Source: a virus. Taken from it: a stretch of 21,197 nt of DNA. This document shows, in pieces, positions 15,429 to 21,197 of this stretch. Position 1 is the first letter of the stretch. Each line of letters starts with the position of its first letter. A program made the position numbers and the translations under genes. A model generated the notes under the pieces. That model was not told the origin of the DNA. It did not search any database and saw only the letters and a list, made by a program, of their open reading frames with translations. Location of the stretch: positions 1 to 21,197 of IMG/VR virus record IMGVR_UViG_3300009011_000472; one strand, 5' to 3'.

Positions 15429-16267
15429 TTTCATTACGTCACGGCGACCGCTCGCAAGCGGTGCGCCACCTGCAAACCACCCTGAACAACAACGGCGCTC
15501 GCCTGATCGTTGACGGGCACTACGGCGACACCACTGAAGCGGCCGTACGTGCCTATCAGCTGAGCATTGGTCTGGTGGCCGATGGCATCGCCGGTCCCAA
15601 AACACAGGCAGCGCTCGCCGGCAATGACTGCCAGCAACTGCTGAAAAACGTCGACCTGGTCAATGCCGCACAACGCCTCGACGTGCCGCTGGCTGCCGTC
15701 TACGCGGTCAACGAAGTCGAGTCGAAGGGCATGGGTTTTCTCGACATCGGCAAGCCAGTGATTCTGTTCGAACGTCACATCATGTACCGCCAGCTTTCGA
15801 AAGTTCGCCACGAAAGCGATAACCCTGCCGACCTTAAACGCCGCGCCGATCAACTCGCCGCCGCTCACCCAACCATCGTCAACCCGAAAGCCGGTGGCTA
15901 CGTCGGCGGTAGCGCTGAACATCAGCGGCTCGGTAGCGCCCGTGTACTTAACGACGTTGCCGCCCTGGAGTCCGCTTCCTGGGGCGCCTTCCAGATCATG
16001 GGGTTTCACTGGAAGCGCCTGGGCTATGTCGGCGCGCAAGACTTCGCCGCAGCCATGAGCACAAACGAATCGCAGCAGTTCGATGCGTTCGTACGCTTCA
16101 TAGAAACCGACCCGGCTTTGTACAAGGCATTGAAGGCACGCAAATGGGCCGAGTTTGCCAAGCTCTATAACGGGCCGGACTATCAGCGAAACCTGTACGA
16201 CATCAAGCTCCAACGCGCCTACGAGCGGCATGAGAACTGCGGTTGTGGTCAGTTGGTGGCCGCATGA
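15425..16267 (+). CDS. Endolysin: peptidoglycan-binding domain plus N-acetylmuramidase
   Basis: The protein has 280 residues from the ATG at 15425. Residues 5-65 form a PG_binding_1 domain (SLRHGDRSQAVRHLQ, then DGHYGDTTEAAVRAYQ and GIAGPKTQAAL). From about 80 to the end lies an N-acetylmuramidase of the DUF3380 type, with candidate catalytic acids in VNEVESKG (E97 and E99), the ILFERHIMY segment and ESASWGAFQIMG at 182-193. There is no signal peptide, so export depends on the holin. It cuts glycan strands at the end of infection. The start overlaps the holin stop by four bases. A longer reading from 15152 in the same frame lies opposite no evidence and is discarded. Confidence 0.93.
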   Translation: MISLRHGDRSQAVRHLQTTLNNNGARLIVDGHYGDTTEAAVRAYQLSIGLVADGIAGPKTQAALAGNDCQQLLKNVDLVNAAQRLDVPLAAVYAVNEVESKGMGFLDIGKPVILFERHIMYRQLSKVRHESDNPADLKRRADQLAAAHPTIVNPKAGGYVGGSAEHQRLGSARVLNDVAALESASWGAFQIMGFHWKRLGYVGAQDFAAAMSTNESQQFDAFVRFIETDPALYKALKARKWAEFAKLYNGPDYQRNLYDIKLQRAYERHENCGCGQLVAA

Positions 16268-16329
16268 TCCGCTACGCCAACGCTTATCTACAAATCAGCT
16301 CCGCAGGCCGCTATGAACAAACCCGATAG
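16264..16329 (+). pseudogene. 21-codon reading frame where a spanin gene is expected; possible remnant
   Basis: ATGA at 16264 overlaps the endolysin stop and opens a 21-codon frame, MIRYANAYLQISSAGRYEQTR, ending at 16329 inside gene R. In most relatives an Rz-like spanin of roughly 150 residues starts here; only 45 bases separate the endolysin stop from the R start. It may be a leader left by a deletion that helps ribosomes reach R, or mere chance. No hydrophobic anchor or coiled coil of an Rz protein remains. Confidence 0.3.
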
Positions 16330-16789
16330 CCTGCGCACTCATCTGCTAGCCACCATTGCCGAACTCAAGCACAACCCTGACCGGTTGTTGATCTTCATCG
16401 ACAATGGAAAGGTTCGCTGCACCGCTGCGGCGAGCCTATCGTTCGAATACAGCTTCGACCTGCAGATCATCCTGACCGACTTCGCCGGCCACCCCGACAG
16501 CGTCATGCTGCCGCTTCTCGGTTGGTTAAGCGTGCATCAGTCTGAGTTGCTTGAGAACCTGAGCAAGTCCGCCGACGGCATCCGGTTCGAGGCGGATATT
16601 CTCGACAACAGCAAAGTGGATATGAGTTTGACGCTGCCACTGACTGAGCGTGTGGTGGTGGGCAAGGACGAAGAAGGCAACATCACCATCCGCCATCCTG
16701 GTGAACCGCAACAAGTCGCCGCATTTCTTGACCCTGACTGGATACCCGTCACCTGTGCCAATGGTACCGAATGGGTGGTGCCTCAATGA
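16313..16789 (+). CDS. R: Tail completion protein R (P2 gpR family)
   Basis: The protein has 158 residues (P2 gpR 155). It is needed to finish the tail so that it can join the head. The opening NKPDSLRTHLL, the LSFEYSFDLQIILTDFAGHPDSVMLPLL-type core around residues 42-70 and FEADILDNSKVD near 93-104 are the family signature. The gene begins 45 bases after the endolysin stop and overlaps the start of S by four bases (ATGA). Codon use is slightly less GC-biased than in the head genes, but no break is seen in the frame. Confidence 0.93.
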   Translation: MNKPDSLRTHLLATIAELKHNPDRLLIFIDNGKVRCTAAASLSFEYSFDLQIILTDFAGHPDSVMLPLLGWLSVHQSELLENLSKSADGIRFEADILDNSKVDMSLTLPLTERVVVGKDEEGNITIRHPGEPQQVAAFLDPDWIPVTCANGTEWVVPQ

Positions 16790-17256
16790 CCAATCAACTG
16801 GAAGCACTAGAAGACTGGGCTGCCGGTTTGCTCGGGCAACTTGAGCCGTTAGCGCGAAATCGGCTCGCCCGCAGTCTTGGCCAAGCACTGCGCCGTAGCC
16901 AGCAGCAACGAATTATGTCCCAGTGCAACCCTGAAGGCAGCAAGTACGTGCCGCGTCAACAGCGCAATCTGCGAGTAAAGCAAGGACGAGTGAAGCGGGA
17001 GGTTCAGATGTTTCAGAAGCTGCGCACTACCAGATTTTTGAGGGTTCGGGGCGACGACAATGCAGCCAGCGTTGGATTCACTGGTCGCATTGCCCGCATT
17101 GCTCGAGTACATCAGTATGGTTTGAAAGATCGAGCGGAGACTATCGCCCCTCCTGTAAGATATAACAAAAGAAAACTAATCGGACTCACTCACACCGACA
17201 TCGTTATAGTACGAGACAAACTACTTACACACCTCAGCAACGAAACAGCAGCTTAG
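16786..17256 (+). CDS. S: Tail completion protein S (P2 gpS family) with an AT-rich 3' end
   Basis: The protein has 156 residues from the ATG at 16786 (P2 gpS about 150); ATGA overlaps the R stop. Family features are TNQLEALEDWAAGLL at the start, the RQQRNLRVKQGRVKR region and GFTGRIARIARVHQYGL near 105-121, which belong to the phage virion morphogenesis family. After codon 120 or so the base composition drops sharply: hand counts of G+C are 36/60 at 17041-17100, 30/60 at 17101-17160 and 22/60 at 17161-17220. The protein still ends as expected (RKLIGLTHTDIVIVRDKLLTHL), so the gene looks functional but its last 35 codons appear to have come with the cargo that follows. Confidence 0.92.
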   Translation: MTNQLEALEDWAAGLLGQLEPLARNRLARSLGQALRRSQQQRIMSQCNPEGSKYVPRQQRNLRVKQGRVKREVQMFQKLRTTRFLRVRGDDNAASVGFTGRIARIARVHQYGLKDRAETIAPPVRYNKRKLIGLTHTDIVIVRDKLLTHLSNETAA

Positions 17257-17309
17257 ATAACACCCAGGCACTACCAACTAAAAAATGCAACTTAGGAAAG
17301 CAAAAAAAA

Positions 17310-18041
17310 ATGGAGCAATTATGGACAAATATAATCACCTCGGGAGCTACCATTGGAGCTCTAATCAGTTCTTTGGTAGCTTTGTTTACGCTGCGAGAAA
17401 TGAGGGCTCAACGTGTACACTCATACAAACCTGAGATTGCGATACCAGAAGTATGCTTTAACTACACCAATGAATTTCCTAACTATATTAGAATATGGAC
17501 TACAGACGATAAAGAACCATTAAAACTAAAAATACATAACATCGGTCGTGGCGTTGCAAAAAACATTAAGTTTGAATGGGAATACGACATCGTAAAAATG
17601 ATAGAAAGATTCTATCTACTCCGTACAAGCGAAGGCCATGAAATAAATCTAGATATATCCGGAGACCGATTGACATACACGGAATCGGGAGTCATAAAAT
17701 CGGGCGGAGGCATCACCAGCGACAATACCAGCTTGGATTTCATGCTAGCGGCGGAGACAAATATCGAAGGTCATCTTCTTGACCTCCCAATGACCTACAT
17801 AACTATCAGCACTTCCATCTACAAATATTCAGACCCTAGAAAAATATTTAATCTTGAAAACTATAACGAAGGACTAGAACCTCTACATCTAAAAATATCA
17901 TATGAAGACATCGGGGGTGCAATTATGACAAAATCGTACGATATCGACATTAAATTTTTCCTAAAAAGCCTCAATCGCTACAACCCTTCAAACAATAAAA
18001 TAAACACACTACGAGGACGAATCTATGTAAACCACAATTAA
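17310..18041 (+). CDS. Unknown membrane-anchored protein with beta-rich soluble domain
   Basis: The protein has 243 residues. GGAAAG stands about ten bases before the ATG. One hydrophobic helix (about 8-27, IITSGATIGALISSLVALF) followed by basic residues (REMRAQR) gives an N-out/C-in anchor, so the rest should be cytoplasmic. Residues 40-225 look like beta sandwiches (LKLKIHNIGRGVAKNIKFEW at 71-90, the kind of strand pattern seen in immunoglobulin-like folds). The G+C content is low (22/60 at 17641-17700). It lies between S and V, where P2 carries the non-essential orf30, and is convergent with the DUF2971 gene. I know no function; a role in protecting the lysogen is a position-based guess. 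Confidence 0.75.
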   Translation: MEQLWTNIITSGATIGALISSLVALFTLREMRAQRVHSYKPEIAIPEVCFNYTNEFPNYIRIWTTDDKEPLKLKIHNIGRGVAKNIKFEWEYDIVKMIERFYLLRTSEGHEINLDISGDRLTYTESGVIKSGGGITSDNTSLDFMLAAETNIEGHLLDLPMTYITISTSIYKYSDPRKIFNLENYNEGLEPLHLKISYEDIGGAIMTKSYDIDIKFFLKSLNRYNPSNNKINTLRGRIYVNHN

Positions 18042-18060
18042 AAAAATGAAGTAGATCACC

Positions 18061-18100
18061 AAAAGAGGTGGCACCACTATCGATGCCACTAGCTTTTTTT
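18061..18100. terminator. Likely bidirectional intrinsic terminator between convergent cargo genes
   Basis: GTGGCA (18068-18073) pairs with TGCCAC (18084-18089). The stem extends imperfectly outward through an A-rich and a T-rich flank, ending in seven T at 18094-18100 on the plus strand. Read leftward, the tail is TCTTTT, so the hairpin can also stop leftward transcripts. It begins about 20 bases after the stop of the rightward anchored-protein gene and lies about 70 bases beyond the stop of the leftward DUF2971 gene. Confidence 0.7.
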
Positions 18101-18167
18101 CATATATCACGATAAGAGGCCCGCCTTAACTTCACTAATCTCGCGGTGATTTCTTCGAAGCCGACAT

Positions 18168-19031
18168 TCAACGATCCCTAGCAGAGCTTACCGCTTCAAT
18201 ATCCAAACTGTAATGAGTCGGATGAATTTTAGCCTGATAGAACTTAACATGTTCAAAACCGTCTACTGAGGACATTTTTTGAATTATCGCTCCTGAAAAA
18301 ATCTCCGGCATTTTGGAGCCAAAAACAATCGACCTAATCGCTTCTTTCGGAACCTCAAACAAATAAATTACATCATCAGAAACTTCAACTGTTTTATTCG
18401 CCCCGCTCAAAGGGAGCAACATCCTCCACTCCGCCTCATAACTCCAGTGGTTGCTTTTGGTAAGAAAAACATCTTCATCAGTTGCTTGAGACAGAGTAAT
18501 GGCTGGCCGCTCCTCACTATAGTGCACCTTGCGTATTTCTCTCAAACTATCCTTAACGCCAATTTTTCGATGAAAAAAACTGGAATCTGAATCAAATTCA
18601 ACTACGAATCCTTTATGCGAGTCTGCATAGTGGGCCCACATCAAAAGATCGTCACACTTTTCCGACAAACAAAATATCCCAATGCTCTCATTCGCACGTC
18701 CAAATAGCATCGATTGCGCATGCGGCGCTACTATCTCCATCAGTTCTTGACCACGCCCCTTACAATCAAGCATAAATGAGCTCATGAATTTTTGAAAATC
18801 CTCCTTTATAACTATCGCCCTAACATCAGAGTCAAGCGCCTCGTACGCATCTGTAAAGTCTTGCGCTGCTGCAATATCCATAGACGCATCGAACTCTTCA
18901 GGCGTTTTAATAGAGTGGATATTTGGCAAAAACTCAAACGGATCATTGAATGCAGCTGGTTGCGAAAATCGAATCAAACGATCTTCAAGAACAGCCATTC
19001 TCGCTGGACCGAAATACTTAAACAATCGCAT
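18168..19031 (-). CDS. DUF2971 family protein
   Basis: The protein has 287 residues from the ATG at 19031, with AAGG about nine bases upstream. Family marks are FNDPFE (28-33), GIFCLSEKCDDLLMWAHYAD (118-137) leading into HKGFVVEFD (139-147), VHYSEERP (169-176) and the motif NHWSYEAEWRML (194-205). DUF2971 proteins are soluble and common in prophages and genomic islands; their reaction has not been settled as far as I know. The conserved His, Tyr, Trp, Glu and Arg residues suggest an enzyme rather than a structural protein. It is leftward, against the surrounding late operon, and so can be expressed in the lysogen. It is convergent with the anchored protein; whether they work together is unknown. 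Confidence 0.8.
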   Translation of the reverse strand: MRLFKYFGPARMAVLEDRLIRFSQPAAFNDPFEFLPNIHSIKTPEEFDASMDIAAAQDFTDAYEALDSDVRAIVIKEDFQKFMSSFMLDCKGRGQELMEIVAPHAQSMLFGRANESIGIFCLSEKCDDLLMWAHYADSHKGFVVEFDSDSSFFHRKIGVKDSLREIRKVHYSEERPAITLSQATDEDVFLTKSNHWSYEAEWRMLLPLSGANKTVEVSDDVIYLFEVPKEAIRSIVFGSKMPEIFSGAIIQKMSSVDGFEHVKFYQAKIHPTHYSLDIEAVSSARDR

Positions 19032-19089
19032 GCTTACAACCTTGCAAAGTTATTGAATGAAACATAATACTATCCTTTAGTACCTCATC

Positions 19090-19108
19090 TGTATCCTCCT
19101 GACCTACA
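19090..19108. promoter_or_regulatory. Candidate late-activator (Ogr-type) site upstream of gene V
   Basis: This is the second copy of TGTnnCCTCCnnnCCTACA, 14 fixed positions shared with 11639-11657. It lies between the leftward DUF2971 gene and the rightward tail operon, where P2 has its V promoter. It is centred 57 bases before the V start, so with the P2 spacing (about 55 before the transcript start) the leader would be almost absent. A -10-like TAAAGT at 19131-19136 would give a somewhat shorter distance. Activity is uncertain. Confidence 0.35.
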
Positions 19109-19155
19109 ACCTACCGACCCTGCATCGCGGTAAAGTTGGTGCCAACATCGGCATC

Positions 19156-19728
19156 ATGAACGACTTAGCCGCCCTCGCCCGCCTGATCGAAAACCTCATC
19201 CGCCTCGGCACCATTGCTGCCGTCCAGATAACCCCCCCGCGTGTGCAGGTCAAAACCGGATCGCTCACCACCGCCTGGCTTCCATGGATCGCCGCTAAAG
19301 CCGGCGCCGACCGCGAGTGGAACCCGCCCACCGAGGGCGAACAAGTCATCCTGTTCAGCCCCTCCGGCCAGCTCGGCAACGGCGCCGTCCTGGCCGGTTT
19401 ATTCAGTGAGCACGTCCCGGCCAACGGCGACCGCGAAGGCCTGCACCGCTGTACCTACCGCGACGGCGCTGTGATCGAGTACGACAGCATCGCGCACCAC
19501 CTGAATGTCGTGCTGGCTGAAGGCGGTACCACCAATTTGGTCAGCCAAGGCGGTATCCACATCGTCGGCCCAATCACCCATGAGGGCGACTACACCCAAA
19601 CCGGCAACCAAACCATCACCGGCAAAATCACCGTCTCGGTGGATGTAGTCGCAGCCAACATCAGCCTGGTCAAACACCCCCACGGCGGTGTCATATCTGG
19701 CGGCGGCATCACAGGCCAGCCGCAATGA
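19156..19728 (+). CDS. V: Baseplate spike protein (P2 gpV family)
   Basis: The protein has 190 residues (P2 gpV 211). A trimer forms the membrane-piercing tip under the tail tube. The N-terminal LIENLIRLGTI helix matches the P2 start (P2 MNTLANI... versus MNDLAAL here), followed by an OB fold (TAWLPWIAAKAG at 39-50, NPPTEGEQVILFSPSG at 56-71, FPDGAVIEYD-type strand at 101-110). The C-terminal beta-helix ends with HPH (174-176) and GGV, the HxH pair that holds iron at the apex in P2-like spikes. No strong ribosome-binding site precedes the ATG. The ATGA at 19725 overlaps W. Confidence 0.94.
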   Translation: MNDLAALARLIENLIRLGTIAAVQITPPRVQVKTGSLTTAWLPWIAAKAGADREWNPPTEGEQVILFSPSGQLGNGAVLAGLFSEHVPANGDREGLHRCTYRDGAVIEYDSIAHHLNVVLAEGGTTNLVSQGGIHIVGPITHEGDYTQTGNQTITGKITVSVDVVAANISLVKHPHGGVISGGGITGQPQ

Positions 19729-20069
19729 ACCGAGAAACCGGCGCTGCCCTCGACCTGGTCGAACACATCACCCAGTCCGTCACCGACATCCTGACCACCC
19801 GCCTCGGAACCCGCGTCATGCGCCGCGAGTACGGCAGCTTGCTACCCGAACTCGTGGACCAGCCGTTCAACGACTTCATCCGTTTACAGGCCTACGCCGC
19901 CACCGTCATGGCGCTTATGCGCTGGGAGCCACGCATCAGCCTCAGTCGCGTGCAACTACTCGGTGCCACGTTGGCAGGCCAATCAACGCTGGATCTTGAG
20001 GGCTGCATCGTCGATACCAACGAGCCGCTGAGCCTCAGTGTCCCCTTGCGCCTAGGGGGCAGCGTTTGA
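19725..20069 (+). CDS. W: Baseplate wedge protein W (P2 gpW, gp25-like)
   Basis: The protein has 114 residues (P2 gpW 115). It belongs to the T4 gp25-like family, which joins the sheath to the baseplate wedge. Visible marks are HITQSVTDILTTRLGTRVMRREYGS (13-37, the conserved region with the EPR-like and REYGS turn), the WEPRISLSRV segment near 67-76 and the short C-terminal strand. The last four bases overlap the next start (TTGA). It is translationally linked to V and J in the tail operon. Confidence 0.94.
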   Translation: MNRETGAALDLVEHITQSVTDILTTRLGTRVMRREYGSLLPELVDQPFNDFIRLQAYAATVMALMRWEPRISLSRVQLLGATLAGQSTLDLEGCIVDTNEPLSLSVPLRLGGSV

Positions 20070-20983
20070 ACACCTTCGTCGCCATCGACCTAAGCCAGCT
20101 CCCGGCACCACAGGTCGTAGAACAGATTGATTACGAGCAGATCCTTGCCGAGCGCAAGGCGTACGCCATCAGCCTCTGGCCGACCGAGGAACAGGCAGAA
20201 ATCGCCGCACGGCTGAACATGGAATCGGAACCACTGACCAAACTGCTCGAGGAAAACGCCTACCGCGAGATGATCTGGCGGCAGCGGGTCAATGAGGCAT
20301 CAGCGGCGAACATGCTCGCCTTGGCCAAGGGCGCCGACCTGGAGAATCTGGCCGCCAACTACAACGTGAAGCGCTTGGTCATTCAGGTCGCCAACCCTTC
20401 GGCCATACCGCCCATTTCCAAGCTGATGGAAAGCGACGACAGCTTGCGCGAACGAGCGCAAATGGCTTGGGAAGGTCTCAGTACGGCGGGCCCGCGCAAC
20501 AGCTACATCTTCCACGCACGATCCGCCGACGGTCGTGTGGCCGACGCCACAGCTGAAAGTCCTAATCCATCAGAAGCGGTCATCACCGTGCAATCGGCAC
20601 TGGGCAATGGCAGCGCCTCGGCGGATCTGCTGGCCGCCGTTAAAGCCTACCTCAGCGACGATGACCGCCGCCCATTAGGCGACCGCCTGAAGGTTCAAGG
20701 GGCGCAAATCATCAATTACGAAATCAGCGCCGAACTCTACCTGCTGACACCGGGGCCGGAGTCGGAGCTGATCCTGAAAGCGGCCAAAGAACGGTTGCTG
20801 AAATTTGTGCATCAACGCCGTCGGCTGGGGCTGGAGATATCCGAATCCATCCTCCACGCCTCGCTGCATGTCGAGGGTGTGCGCAAAGTGGTGCTGGACG
20901 ATTGGGAGGACATTGTCGCCACTCCCTACCAGGCGCCGTACTGCACTGACATCGACCTGTCGCTGGGGCTTGATGATGACTGA
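20066..20983 (+). CDS. J: Baseplate assembly protein J (P2 gpJ family)
   Basis: The protein has 305 residues (P2 gpJ 302). It is the gp6-like wedge protein. The TTG at 20066 is taken as the start because it overlaps the W stop in the pattern TTGA and gives the family N-terminus FVAIDLSQLPAPQV; no ATG fits nearby. Typical segments are EPLTKLLEENAYREMIWRQ (51-70) and NMLALAKGADLENLAA (79-94), followed by the SLRERAQMAWEGLSTAGP region. The gene ends by overlapping the start of I. The rare start codon may lower the yield relative to W. Confidence 0.94.
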   Translation: MNTFVAIDLSQLPAPQVVEQIDYEQILAERKAYAISLWPTEEQAEIAARLNMESEPLTKLLEENAYREMIWRQRVNEASAANMLALAKGADLENLAANYNVKRLVIQVANPSAIPPISKLMESDDSLRERAQMAWEGLSTAGPRNSYIFHARSADGRVADATAESPNPSEAVITVQSALGNGSASADLLAAVKAYLSDDDRRPLGDRLKVQGAQIINYEISAELYLLTPGPESELILKAAKERLLKFVHQRRRLGLEISESILHASLHVEGVRKVVLDDWEDIVATPYQAPYCTDIDLSLGLDDD

Positions 20984-21197
20984 CCTGTCACTGCTTCCGC
21001 GCAACGCCACACCGCTGGAACATCTAGCCGCTAAGGCCCTGGCCCAGATCCAACGCGTCCCCATCCCGCTGCGTCAGCTCTACAACCCAGACCTCTGCCC
21101 CGTGCCCTTACTGCCCTATCTGGCCTGGTCTTTCTCGGTAGACCGCTGGGACAGCCAATGGCCCGAAGCGGCCAAGCGTTCAGCCATTCGCTCCGCG
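20976..21197 (+). CDS. I: Tail protein I (P2 gpI family), 3' end outside the window
   Basis: 74 codons are visible before the window ends. The frame has two adjacent ATGs, 20973 and 20976; the overlap with the J stop allows either. The sequence LLPRNATPLEHLAAKALAQI, then LYNPDLCPVPLLPYLAWSFS and VDRWDSQWPEAAKR, matches the P2 gpI N-terminus closely as I remember it. gpI completes the baseplate wedge and connects to the tail-fibre protein H, which should follow to the right. Confidence 0.94.
   Translation, partial: MTDLSLLPRNATPLEHLAAKALAQIQRVPIPLRQLYNPDLCPVPLLPYLAWSFSVDRWDSQWPEAAKRSAIRSA

Overview
The window is part of a P2-family (phiCTX-like) Myoviridae prophage in a gammaproteobacterium. 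It is probably a Pseudomonas of the fluorescens/putida type, judged from remembered family resemblance of the virion proteins, the lysozyme type and the tRNA attachment site rather than from a database search. From 8827 to the right edge the gene order is the classical P2 late order: Q and P leftward, then O N M L X, holin, lysozyme, R, S, V, W, J and I rightward. The scaffold/protease keeps the P2 catalytic residues at D19, H48 and about S105, and the spike protein keeps its C-terminal HxH. Virion genes are GC-rich (hand count 41/60 at 13681-13740); the cargo between them is AT-rich (22/60 at 17641-17700).

Left edge (1-208): a 3' half of a tRNA-Leu(UAA) gene on the minus strand (120-177) with no 5' half beside it. 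This is the mark of an attachment-site duplication. An open frame entering from the left edge reads through it, as the 3' ends of tRNA-targeting integrases often do. The P2-like prophage therefore seems to start at about 178, with a different integrated element or relic to its left.

Cargo block 1 (209-6240) lies between att and cos. It holds a leftward three-helix membrane protein of unknown function, an unknown rightward protein, and a 907-residue single-chain MmeI-like (Type IIL) restriction-modification enzyme with intact nuclease (D65-x9-E75-x-K77), methyltransferase motif I and NPPF motif. About 600 bp with AT-rich inverted repeats follows.

cos (about 6384-6402): a GC-rich patch contains GGCGAGGTGGGG, nearly identical to the start of the 19-nt P2 cohesive end and in the same orientation relative to Q. 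The order att - cargo - cos - cargo - Q resembles phiCTX, where the cytotoxin gene sits beside cos and attP. Integrase, repressor and replication genes would then be expected beyond the right edge.

Cargo block 2 (6496-8645): a four-helix membrane protein and a leftward PD-(D/E)XK nuclease-like protein. The nuclease gene is bracketed by two hairpins that share the same tail sequence. Cargo block 3 (17257-19090) sits between S and V, the position of orf30 in P2. It holds an N-terminally anchored beta-rich protein convergent with a DUF2971 protein, separated by a likely bidirectional terminator. The composition change on the left of this block lies inside gene S.

Taken together, a packaging/structural backbone carries three replaceable cargo sites. 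One holds a recognisable anti-phage enzyme, one a probable nuclease effector, and one uncharacterised proteins. The lysis cassette has a holin and a muramidase but no visible spanin genes.
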